Assembly (NCBI GenBank): GCA_017645275.1
Contig: JAGCPH010000007.1
Coordinates: forward strand, 1 to 60,092
Source of the DNA: Bacteroidales bacterium
GTDB lineage: Bacteria > Bacteroidota > Bacteroidia > Bacteroidales > F082
DNA: 60,092 nucleotides
Direction: 5' to 3'
Under the pieces are notes generated by a model, which saw only the letters and a program-made list of their open reading frames with translations, was not told the origin of the DNA and searched no databases. Both the position numbers and the translations under genes were made by a program. How positions within the stretch are numbered: the first letter of the stretch is position 1; each line of letters starts with the position of its first letter. Below are positions 53,689 to 60,092 of the stretch, piece by piece.

Positions 53689-56214
53689 ATGATTTATCCT
53701 GCAGAATTTGAAAATAAAATCGGTTTCAAGGCTGTAAGAGAGCGTCTTAACACCTTGTGTATCAGCGAGATGGGCAAAGAGTTCGTTGGCAAGATGAGTT
53801 TCAGCACCGATGTCGACGAGATTCGCACTTATCTGCGCCTGATACAGGATTTCGAGACGCTTTTGCAGGACGGAGTGCCTTTTCCTGTCAGGGATTACAA
53901 CGATTTGCGCGACGATTTCCATCATCTCGCCATTGACGGCACCATCATCAGCCTAGAGAGCCTTTTTGCGCTGAAGCCCACCCTTTCGGCGTTGTCGTAT
54001 ATTTTCAAATTCTTCAACTCAGAATCGTCTGAAAAAGTGCCATATCTGAAAGCATTGGCAGAAGGCATTTCCATTGATAATCATCTCTTTACAGAGATAA
54101 ACCGTCTCATCGACGACAAAGGCGAAATTCCAGACAACGCTTCAGCCGAACTCGCAGAGATACGCAGAGATATAAGGCGAAAACAGAGCTCTATCGACCA
54201 CAGGATGCATAAGATTTTGGTCGAGGCGAAGAACTCAGGCTGGACCGACAGCACCGCCGAGATGACCATACGCGACGGAAGGCCAGTGATTCCTGTGCGT
54301 GCCGCCGACAAACGTGCTTTGCGAGGCTTCATCCACGATGAGTCGGCGACGGGACAGACGGTATATATCGAGCCGGCGGAGATTTTCGAGACCAACAACG
54401 AAATCAAGGAGTTGGAATATGCCGAGAGACGCGAGATCAATAAGATTTTGCTGGCTTTCACGAAGATTCTGAGACCAGATATCCCGAATCTCATCATGGC
54501 ATGGCGACTCTTAGGATTACTCGATTTCATCAGGGCGAAAGCGCTGTTGAATCATGAATACGGCTGCGTTATCCCAGAAGTTGTAAATGAGCCGATGTTC
54601 GACTGGATTGAGGCGCGGCATCCTCTGCTGGAGGAGAAGCTGAAGGGGCAAGGAAAACATATAACACCGCTGGATTTGAAACTTGGCGTACACCGTCATT
54701 TCGAGCGTAACGAAGTGGAGTCGAGAAATCTCCGCCAAACAATTCTGAGCGATTCAAATGCCGGTGATTTCTCCATTCCGCTCCGCTCCAGTCGAAATGA
54801 CGAAACGGAACGAATTTTAGTGATTTCCGGACCGAATGCTGGAGGTAAGTCGGTGTGTCTCAAGACGATAGGATTGTTACAATACATGTTGCAATGCGGA
54901 CTCGCAATTCCTGTCAAGGTGGATTCGAAATGCGGCGTGTTTCACGACATGTTTATAGACATCGGCGATGAGCAGTCGCTAGAAAACGACCTCTCGACAT
55001 ACAGCTCGCACCTTATTAATATGAAGGCGCTCATCGAGAACGGCAACGAGCGCTCACTGTTCCTCATCGATGAGTTCGGAACTGGCACCGAGCCACAACT
55101 TGGAGGCGCCATAGCAGAGGCTATCTTATTGAAAATGAACGAGAAAAAGTCGTTCGGAGTGGTCACCACACACTATGCGAATCTTAAACTGCTCGCCGAC
55201 AACCATCCGGGCATCGTCAACGGCGCGATGCTGTTCGACACAAGATATCTGCAGCCACTTTACGTGATGATGATTGGCAAACCAGGCTCATCGTTCGCCT
55301 TCGAGATAGCGAAAAAGATAGGTTTTCCTCAAGAAATACTCGACAATGCGGCAGAGATATCAGGTCGCGAGCACCTCGACTTCGACCAGCAGCTGCAGCA
55401 ACTCGAGATCGAGAAAAAAGAGGTGCGCAAGAAGGAATACGAGCTTAAAGTCGCCGACAAACTGCTTGACGAGGTCGTCACAAAATACAAAGGCCATCTT
55501 GCCGACATCGAGAAACACAAGAATCGGCTTTTGAAGGAGGCTAACAAAGAGGCGCAGGCACTCATCGACAAGGCCAACGCCAAGATTGAACGCACCATCA
55601 AGGAAATCAAGGAAGCGCAGGCGGAGAAGCAGCGCACTAAGGAGCTTCGCGAGGAGCTCAAAGAGATGAAAAACGACCTCGTGAAAGATGCTGAAGTCAT
55701 ATCGAAGAAGCTGAAAGCCGAGGAAAAAGAAGAAGTCGTCAATCAAGAGCTCAAAGTCGGCGACACAGTGTGTATCAATGAGTTAGAAGTCATTGGAGAG
55801 CTTTTGGCGATATCCGACACCGATGTCACGGTTCAGTTTGGAGACGTAAGACTGCGCACCACCGCCGACAAGCTCCGTAAGATGAGTAAGACGCAGGCCA
55901 AGAAAGCCGCCAACAACCCATCGTATCTGCGCAAGAGCATCATGAACGACATCAACGAGAAGGCGCAGCATTTCAACCTCACTTTGGATGTCCGCGGTCA
56001 GCGTGGCGACGAGGCTGTTGACAACGTAGCTAAATACATTGATGAAGCTACACTATTGAGTATCAAGGAAGTGAGCATCCTCCACGGCAAAGGCAACGGC
56101 ATTCTCAGAAAGCTCATCAGAGAATACCTGAGCAAGCAATCATGCGTTAACGACTTCCACGATGCAAGTTTGGAAACTGGTGGCGCTGGAATTACGAGGG
56201 TGACATTAAAATAG
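53689..56214 (+). CDS. mutS2: Endonuclease MutS2
   Basis: An 841-residue MutS-type ATPase that suppresses recombination or acts in ribosome rescue. The N-terminal clamp and core domains lead to the ATPase with GPNAGGKSVCLK near residue 382, DIGDEQSLENDLSTYSSH, LIDEFGTGTEP and VTTHY. A long helical segment (about 560-690) is followed by the C-terminal Smr nuclease domain with LDVRGQRGDEA and LHGKGNGILR. A palindromic repeat at 54694-54802 is translated in frame just before the Walker A motif (residues about 336-371). The added segment is longer than usual for MutS2. Confidence 0.9.
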   Translation: MIYPAEFENKIGFKAVRERLNTLCISEMGKEFVGKMSFSTDVDEIRTYLRLIQDFETLLQDGVPFPVRDYNDLRDDFHHLAIDGTIISLESLFALKPTLSALSYIFKFFNSESSEKVPYLKALAEGISIDNHLFTEINRLIDDKGEIPDNASAELAEIRRDIRRKQSSIDHRMHKILVEAKNSGWTDSTAEMTIRDGRPVIPVRAADKRALRGFIHDESATGQTVYIEPAEIFETNNEIKELEYAERREINKILLAFTKILRPDIPNLIMAWRLLGLLDFIRAKALLNHEYGCVIPEVVNEPMFDWIEARHPLLEEKLKGQGKHITPLDLKLGVHRHFERNEVESRNLRQTILSDSNAGDFSIPLRSSRNDETERILVISGPNAGGKSVCLKTIGLLQYMLQCGLAIPVKVDSKCGVFHDMFIDIGDEQSLENDLSTYSSHLINMKALIENGNERSLFLIDEFGTGTEPQLGGAIAEAILLKMNEKKSFGVVTTHYANLKLLADNHPGIVNGAMLFDTRYLQPLYVMMIGKPGSSFAFEIAKKIGFPQEILDNAAEISGREHLDFDQQLQQLEIEKKEVRKKEYELKVADKLLDEVVTKYKGHLADIEKHKNRLLKEANKEAQALIDKANAKIERTIKEIKEAQAEKQRTKELREELKEMKNDLVKDAEVISKKLKAEEKEEVVNQELKVGDTVCINELEVIGELLAISDTDVTVQFGDVRLRTTADKLRKMSKTQAKKAANNPSYLRKSIMNDINEKAQHFNLTLDVRGQRGDEAVDNVAKYIDEATLLSIKEVSILHGKGNGILRKLIREYLSKQSCVNDFHDASLETGGAGITRVTLK
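54694..54802. repeat. Inverted repeat embedded in frame in mutS2
   Basis: Two 40-base arms, 54694-54733 and 54763-54802, share the end sequences CGTCATTTCGA and GAGAAATC in inverted orientation, with divergent middles, and enclose about 29 bases. It encodes a block like HFERNEVESRNL...FSIPLRSSRNDE, which looks like a translated dispersed repeat. A related half-copy lies at 36551. The frame is kept across it. Confidence 0.75.
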
Positions 56215-56219
56215 TAGCT

Positions 56220-56516
56220 TTAATCAAATTTTGAGTATATATCCATCTTCTGATGCAAAATCCTCAAAATTTCAATTCCATCGTCTACTAATTGATAGAA
56301 TATCAAGTGTTTCTGGCATTTATGACAATATAATCCTAGAAGAATTTCATCATAATTTCTGTCGAGATATTTTGGATGTTTGGCAACTTCTTTAATTTCC
56401 TCAATCAGATCGTGATAATAAGCATCGGCCTGCGTTTCAGACCATGTTTCAACCGTGTAGATCCATATCTCGTTGAGATCTTCTATTGCTTTGTTTGTGA
56501 GATGATAATGTTTCAT
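56220..56516 (-). CDS. parE: ParE/RelE-type toxin
   Basis: A 98-residue toxin of the ParE/RelE superfamily. The N-terminal YHLTNKAIEDLNEIWIYTVETW helix block, the central GLYCHKCQKHLIFYQL strand and the final IEILRILHQKMDI match ParE-like toxins, which in ParE act on DNA gyrase. It is encoded directly after and within the 3' end of its antitoxin. Its stop lies 6 bases from the convergent mutS2 stop. Whether it is an active toxin cannot be judged here. Confidence 0.85.
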   Translation of the reverse strand: MKHYHLTNKAIEDLNEIWIYTVETWSETQADAYYHDLIEEIKEVAKHPKYLDRNYDEILLGLYCHKCQKHLIFYQLVDDGIEILRILHQKMDIYSKFD

Positions 56517-56751
56517 AATGTTTGGCTTTCAGTTGTTTCAAATTGGTTTCAGGGTCGAAATCATCGTTCCGACCGCTTTCAAGTCCTTCACGGATGGCAT
56601 TTCTCAGTTGCGCCACCTTCTGTTCCCTCTCCTCCAAGAGGCGAAGACCTGCTCTAACCACCTCACTGGCGTTGTTATACCTGCCTGTTTGAATGGTCGA
56701 GCTGATAAAATCATCAAAATAACTGCCTAATGCAACAGATGTTGTTTTCAT
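56449..56751 (-). CDS. parD: ParD-type antitoxin
   Basis: A 100-residue antitoxin with an N-terminal ribbon-helix-helix domain (MKTTSVALGSYFDDFISSTIQTGRYNNASEVVRAGLRLLE) and a toxin-binding tail. The ATG at 56751 gives the usual ParD start; an upstream ATG at 56775 lies at the promoter. The family core would be expected to end near the toxin start (LKQLKAKHYE), but the frame runs on for about 20 further residues, overlapping the toxin gene by 68 bases. It would bind its own promoter and block the toxin. Confidence 0.85.
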   Translation of the reverse strand: MKTTSVALGSYFDDFISSTIQTGRYNNASEVVRAGLRLLEEREQKVAQLRNAIREGLESGRNDDFDPETNLKQLKAKHYETLSSHKQSNRRSQRDMDLHG

Positions 56752-56772
56752 ATCATTTATATTTTTTCGATG

Positions 56773-56780
56773 CAAAATTA
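56773..56780 (-). promoter_or_regulatory. Promoter -7 element of parDE
   Basis: Minus-strand TAATTTTG (56773-56780), 21 bases before the parD ATG. A -33 TTTG is not clearly seen. The inverted repeat at 56795 lies immediately upstream and may be an operator. Confidence 0.45.
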
Positions 56781-56794
56781 CTAATAATTATTAA

Positions 56795-56829
56795 ATTTTG
56801 GTAATTTTTTTGAAAAAAATTACCAAAAT
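56795..56829. promoter_or_regulatory. Inverted repeat upstream of parDE (possible operator)
   Basis: Two perfect 16-base arms, ATTTTGGTAATTTTTT and AAAAAATTACCAAAAT, are separated by three bases. It lies at the -33 to -70 region of parDE and downstream of metK. ParD proteins bind such palindromes, but it could also be the metK terminator hairpin. The composition is almost all A/T. Confidence 0.5.
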
Positions 56830-56832
56830 AAT

Positions 56833-56860
56833 GTAGAGGCGCACGGCCGTGCGCCTCTAC
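56833..56860. repeat. Palindromic repeat after metK (GACGCAC family)
   Basis: A perfect 28-base palindrome: GTAGAGGCGCACGG and its inverted copy CCGTGCGCCTCTAC. It is the cleanest copy of the family. It lies 19 bases downstream of the metK stop on the minus strand and might stabilise the metK mRNA end. Confidence 0.85.
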
Positions 56861-56879
56861 ATTCGTATGTTCTTTTTGA

Positions 56880-58172
56880 TTAAATACTAAAAACCTTCTG
56901 GATCTTCTCCACCATGTCGAGTTTCTCCCATGCGAAGAACTCGACATTTTTGTAGTTCTTCCCGTTTTCGGTGAAGGTGTCCTTGTCTTTGTACATCACC
57001 TCGACCTTTGCGGTGAACGGGTCGCGGCCGAAGTGACCGTACGATGCCGTCGGCTCGAAGATAGGATTCTTCAGTCCGAAACGTTTCACGATAGCATACG
57101 GACGGAGGTCGAACAAAGCCTTAAGTTTATCAGCTATCTCAGCATCGCCCATCTTCTTGCCGTTGGCGTCTTTCACGTGAGCGGTGCCGTATGTGTTGAC
57201 GTAGAAACCGACAGGCTGTGCCACGCCGATGGCGTATGCTATCTGCACGAGAGCCTCGTCGCAAACGCCTGCTGCCACTATGTTTTTCGCTATATGACGT
57301 GCTGCGTATGCTGCTGAGCGGTCGACCTTTGACGAGTCTTTGCCAGAGAACGCTCCGCCACCGTGTGCGCCACGACCGCCGTAGGTGTCGACGATGATTT
57401 TTCGGCCTGTGAGACCGGTGTCGCCATGAGGCCCTCCGATGACGAACTTGCCCGTTGGGTTGACGAAGAGCTTCATATCAGCCTTGAAGAGGTTTCTAAC
57501 TCTCTGAGGCAGAAGCTTTTTCACCCTCGGGAGCAATATTGTGCGAACGTCGTGCTCGATTTTTTCAATCATGGCTGCGTCGTCGTCGAGGAACTCGTCG
57601 TGCTGTGTCGAGATGACGATTGTGTCGATGCGCAGCGGCTTCCAGTTGTTGCCGTATTCCACCGTGACCTGTGATTTCGCGTCAGGACGGAGATATTTCA
57701 TCTTCTTGCCTTCGCGGCGGATCTTGGCGAGCTCCATGAGAAGCATGTGCGAGAGCACTATCGTAAGCGGCATATAGTCGGGTGTCTCTTTGCAGGCATA
57801 GCCGAACATCATGCCCTGGTCGCCGGCGCCCTGGTCTTCCTCATTTTTACGTTCCACGCCACGGTTGATGTCCTGCGACTGTCCATGAATGGCTGACAAC
57901 ACGCCGCACGACTTGCTGTCGAACTGGTATTCCGCTTTGGTGTAGCCAATGCGTTCGATGACACGACGTGCAGTGCCTTGAATGTCAACATATCCATTTG
58001 ATTTAACCTCGCCTGCGACGACGGTGAGACCTGTGGTCACCAACGTCTCGCAAGCCACTTTTGATTCAGGGTCCTGACGCAGCATTTCGTCGAGGACGGC
58101 ATCTGAAATCTGGTCGGCCACTTTATCCGGATGGCCTTCTGATACTGATTCTGAAGTGAAGTAATAACCCAT
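56880..58172 (-). CDS. metK: S-adenosylmethionine synthetase
   Basis: MetK makes SAM from methionine and ATP, and so feeds the methyltransferase and radical SAM enzymes of the pigment cluster as well as the rest of metabolism. The 430 residues begin [26 protein letters not shown] and show [45 protein letters not shown] and the C-terminal [14 protein letters not shown]. The length is that of Bacteroidota MetK, which are longer than the E. coli enzyme. A long leader (about 170 bases) carries a palindromic repeat at 58208. Confidence 0.96.
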   Translation of the reverse strand: MGYYFTSESVSEGHPDKVADQISDAVLDEMLRQDPESKVACETLVTTGLTVVAGEVKSNGYVDIQGTARRVIERIGYTKAEYQFDSKSCGVLSAIHGQSQDINRGVERKNEEDQGAGDQGMMFGYACKETPDYMPLTIVLSHMLLMELAKIRREGKKMKYLRPDAKSQVTVEYGNNWKPLRIDTIVISTQHDEFLDDDAAMIEKIEHDVRTILLPRVKKLLPQRVRNLFKADMKLFVNPTGKFVIGGPHGDTGLTGRKIIVDTYGGRGAHGGGAFSGKDSSKVDRSAAYAARHIAKNIVAAGVCDEALVQIAYAIGVAQPVGFYVNTYGTAHVKDANGKKMGDAEIADKLKALFDLRPYAIVKRFGLKNPIFEPTASYGHFGRDPFTAKVEVMYKDKDTFTENGKNYKNVEFFAWEKLDMVEKIQKVFSI

Positions 58173-58207
58173 TTTATTTAATTATTTATTGGGATTAGCC
58201 ATTGCAG

Positions 58208-58227
58208 AGACGCGCCATGGCACGTCT
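58208..58227. repeat. Palindromic repeat in the metK leader
   Basis: AGACGCGCCATGGCACGTCT is a near-palindrome with two imperfect pairs. It has the same outer AGACG/CGTCT as the copy at 1863 but a different centre. It lies within the predicted metK 5' leader. Confidence 0.65.
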
Positions 58228-58351
58228 TTACAATACACCAATCGCAACGTTGTTAATAAATATGGATAATTTGAGATTGTTAAAAGAAATACTGTTTTAG
58301 CATTTTTTCTTGTGGTTGCAATCAATCAAATCTGTCCACTGAAATTTGGTG

Positions 58352-58359
58352 CAAAGATA
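58352..58359 (-). promoter_or_regulatory. Promoter -7 element of metK
   Basis: Minus-strand TATCTTTG (58352-58359). The predicted start near 58345 gives a leader of about 170 bases. No convincing -33 element is seen, and no known SAM riboswitch could be recognised in the leader by eye. Confidence 0.45.
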
Positions 58360-58401
58360 CAACTATTTTTGATATGCAGATGATTTTTAAAAATAATTTT
58401 G

Positions 58402-58409
58402 TATTTTTG
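58402..58409 (+). promoter_or_regulatory. Promoter -7 element of the GldA-like gene
   Basis: TATTTTTG at 58402-58409, about 19 bases before the ATG at 58428. No clear -33 element. It is divergent from the metK promoter 43 bases away. Confidence 0.45.
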
Positions 58410-58427
58410 CAATCCAAAAATTTTAAC

Positions 58428-59153
58428 ATGTCAATAAAGATAAACCACGTAACGAAGAGATATGATCAGCAGCTGGCGCTGAATGATGTGAATCTGGAGA
58501 TCGGGAAAGGCCAGATTGTGGGACTTTTAGGTCCGAATGGAGCCGGAAAATCAACGCTGATGAAGATCATAACCTGTTTTATTCCACAGACGGAAGGCAC
58601 ACTATCGGTTGAAGGTTTCGACACCATCGACAACCCGATGGAGGTGCGCAAGCGCGTGGGTTATCTGCCGGAGCATAACCCTCTTTATCTTGACATGTAT
58701 GTTCGCGAATATCTTGAGTTTGTGGCTGGAATTCATCACATTACAGGCTCGGAGGCGAAAAAACGTATTGACGAGATGATTGAAAAGACTGGTCTGACCG
58801 TCGAGATGCGTAAGAAAATCGGGGCTTTGTCGAAAGGCTACCGCCAGCGTGTGGGACTCGCCCAGGCGATGATGCACAACCCATCGGTTTTGATTTTGGA
58901 TGAGCCGACATCGGGACTCGACCCGAACCAACTCGTTGATATTCGTAGTTTGATTTCAGAATTGGGAAAAGAAAAGACCGTGCTTCTCTCGACACACATC
59001 ATGCAGGAGGTCGAGGCGATGTGTCCGCATATCATTATTATTAATAAAGGTGTGGTGGTTGCGAACGACTCAATTGAGAACATCAAGATGAATGTGATGC
59101 ATAGCAAAGACGCGTCAATTGAGGAGTGTTTCCAAGTTTTGACAATGGGTTGA
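58428..59153 (+). CDS. gldA: ABC transporter ATP-binding protein, GldA-like
   Basis: A 241-residue ABC ATPase. Walker A is GPNGAGKST, the Q-loop is in YLPEHNPLY, the signature is LSKGYRQRVGLAQA, Walker B is VLILDEPTSGLD and the switch His is in LLSTHIMQE. The sequence resembles GldA, the ATPase of the gliding-motility-linked ABC transporter GldA-GldFG. No membrane partner (gldF or gldG) is in the window, so it may pair with a distant one or serve another exporter. The ATG at 58428 is used; the frame opens 18 codons upstream within the promoter. Confidence 0.8.
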   Translation: MSIKINHVTKRYDQQLALNDVNLEIGKGQIVGLLGPNGAGKSTLMKIITCFIPQTEGTLSVEGFDTIDNPMEVRKRVGYLPEHNPLYLDMYVREYLEFVAGIHHITGSEAKKRIDEMIEKTGLTVEMRKKIGALSKGYRQRVGLAQAMMHNPSVLILDEPTSGLDPNQLVDIRSLISELGKEKTVLLSTHIMQEVEAMCPHIIIINKGVVVANDSIENIKMNVMHSKDASIEECFQVLTMG

Positions 59154-59195
59154 AAAATATTATTAAATTAATGTTTTTCGTATGAAATTTATTTG

Positions 59196-59203
59196 TAATT
59201 TTG
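59196..59203 (+). promoter_or_regulatory. Promoter -7 element of rplM-rpsI
   Basis: TAATTTTG at 59196-59203. The leader of about 60 bases contains a CCCAAATTTTGGG palindrome (59208-59220) that could fold into a short hairpin. Whether it is a binding site for L13 or S9 cannot be told from one sequence. Confidence 0.45.
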
Positions 59204-59268
59204 CAGTCCCAAATTTTGGGTAGGAAAATAGTGTAAAAAAACACAATAAAATTAATTAACAAAATTAA

Positions 59269-59718
59269 ATGGATACATTAAGTTACAAAACAGTTAGCGT
59301 CAACAAGGAGCATGCCAACAAAAAGTGGTATGTCGTCGACGCTGAGGGTCAGGTTCTTGGCCGCATGGCACAGGAAATCGCCCAGGTTTTAAGAGGAAAG
59401 AGGAAGGCATGCTATACTCCCCACAGTGATTGTGGCGATAATGTCATCGTAATCAATGCCGAGAAAGTCATCCTCACCGGCAACAAAATGGACAAGAAGG
59501 TTTACGTACACTACACAGGTTATCCTGGTGGTCAGCGCGTAAAGACCGTCAAGGAACTTCTGAACAAGAAGCCTATCTTCGTCATCGAACACGCGGTGAA
59601 AGGCATGTTACCTAAGACACGCCTTGGCAGCGCCATCTTCCGTAATCTTTACGTTTATGAGGGACCTAATCATCCGCATGAGGCCCAGCAACCACAAGTA
59701 TTAACAATTAAGAAATGA
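59269..59718 (+). CDS. rplM: 50S ribosomal protein L13
   Basis: A 149-residue ribosomal protein. The blocks WYVVDAEGQVLGRMAQEIAQVLRGK, DNVIVINAEKVILTGNK, YPGGQRVKTVKELL and GMLPKTRLGSAIFRNLYVYEG are standard L13. It is the first gene of the usual rplM-rpsI pair; the two genes nearly touch. Confidence 0.96.
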   Translation: MDTLSYKTVSVNKEHANKKWYVVDAEGQVLGRMAQEIAQVLRGKRKACYTPHSDCGDNVIVINAEKVILTGNKMDKKVYVHYTGYPGGQRVKTVKELLNKKPIFVIEHAVKGMLPKTRLGSAIFRNLYVYEGPNHPHEAQQPQVLTIKK

Positions 59719-59723
59719 ACATC

Positions 59724-60092
59724 ATGGAAGTAATCAACGCGTTAGGTAGAAGAAAGACAGCCGTCGCACGTATTTACATGAAAGCTGGCGAAGGCAAAAT
59801 TACGGTCAACAAACGTGACTACAAAGAGTATTTTCCAACAAGCATCCTGCATTACGTGGTTGAACAGCCATTAATGCTCACAGAGAACCTTGGAAAATAT
59901 GACATCAAGGTGAACCTCGATGGCGGTGGTATCAACGGTCAGGCAGAAGCCCTCCGTCTCGCTATCAGCCGCGCATTGTGCGAAATCAACGCTGAATATC
60001 GTCCTATCCTTAAGGCTAAAGGTTTGATGCGCCGCGACCCACGTATGGTCGAACGTAAGAAGCCAGGTCAGCCAGGTGCACGTAAGAAATTC
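59724..60092 (+). CDS. rpsI: 30S ribosomal protein S9, 3' end cut by the window
   Basis: The frame runs to the window edge without a stop; 123 codons are visible. It begins MEVINALGRRKTAVARIY, has NLDGGGINGQAEALRLAISRAL and GLMRRDPRMVERKKPGQPGARKKF, and lacks only the last few residues (usually ending in QFSKR). An ATG at 59715 overlaps the rplM stop (ATGA) in the same frame, but the ATG at 59724 gives the family N-terminus. Confidence 0.93.
   Translation, partial: MEVINALGRRKTAVARIYMKAGEGKITVNKRDYKEYFPTSILHYVVEQPLMLTENLGKYDIKVNLDGGGINGQAEALRLAISRALCEINAEYRPILKAKGLMRRDPRMVERKKPGQPGARKKF

Noticed and set aside
58173-58351. Possible SAM riboswitch in the metK leader
   Set aside because: The leader is long, but no known SAM-binding fold could be recognised by eye; its main structure is a dispersed palindrome.

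Overview
This window is a stretch of a Bacteroidota chromosome, almost certainly order Bacteroidales. Three things support this. Promoters repeatedly show the Bacteroidota pattern TTTG, 19-21 bases, TAnnTTTG. Several secreted proteins end in a type IX secretion (T9SS) sorting domain with a YPNP motif. Housekeeping proteins (RimP-NusA-IF-2, PurA, Rel, MutS2, GldA-like ATPase, L13/S9) look like those of this group. The three T9SS cargo proteins suggest a lineage outside the classical Bacteroides, perhaps an uncultured gut or environmental one; that is inference.

Layout. 1-4860: tRNA-Gln(UUG), then rimP-nusA-infB. 4860-9602: four secreted or lipoprotein genes, including a CotH-kinase/lamin-tail protein. 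9637-34212: a large pigment/lipid biosynthetic cluster, the main accessory feature. 34191-41355 (minus strand): a transglutaminase lipoprotein, an ATP-grasp enzyme, purA and rel. 41400-47532: two paralogous surface proteins with variable-looking C-termini and a T9SS adhesin-like protein. 47550-60092: gapA, lepA, a GH2 beta-mannosidase with cutC, mutS2, a parDE toxin-antitoxin pair, metK, a GldA-like ABC ATPase, rplM and the start of rpsI.

The cluster reads as an aryl polyene (flexirubin-type) pathway. A tyrosine ammonia-lyase would make 4-coumarate. Two ACPs, three intact ketosynthases, two degenerate ketosynthase-like partners, a ketoreductase and two hotdog dehydratase-like proteins form a type II polyketide line. 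A thioesterase, a methyltransferase, three acyltransferase domains, a LolA-like carrier, an MMPL exporter and a glycosyltransferase would tailor the product and move it to the outer membrane. Added to this are a fusion of two CrtI-like FAD desaturases in one chain and a second unit with a B12-type radical SAM enzyme, an esterase, a PaaK-like adenylating enzyme and another acyltransferase. No dialkylresorcinol (DarA/DarB) genes are visible, so the product may be a polyene acyl lipid rather than a true flexirubin.

A second theme is palindromic repeats. At least three sequence families are scattered between genes, and three copies sit in frame inside coding sequences (the KS fusion, MutS2 and the beta-mannosidase). 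A run of ten G in the signal peptide of a surface protein is a candidate phase-variation switch. Assignments rest on reading motifs and remembered families; no database search was run.
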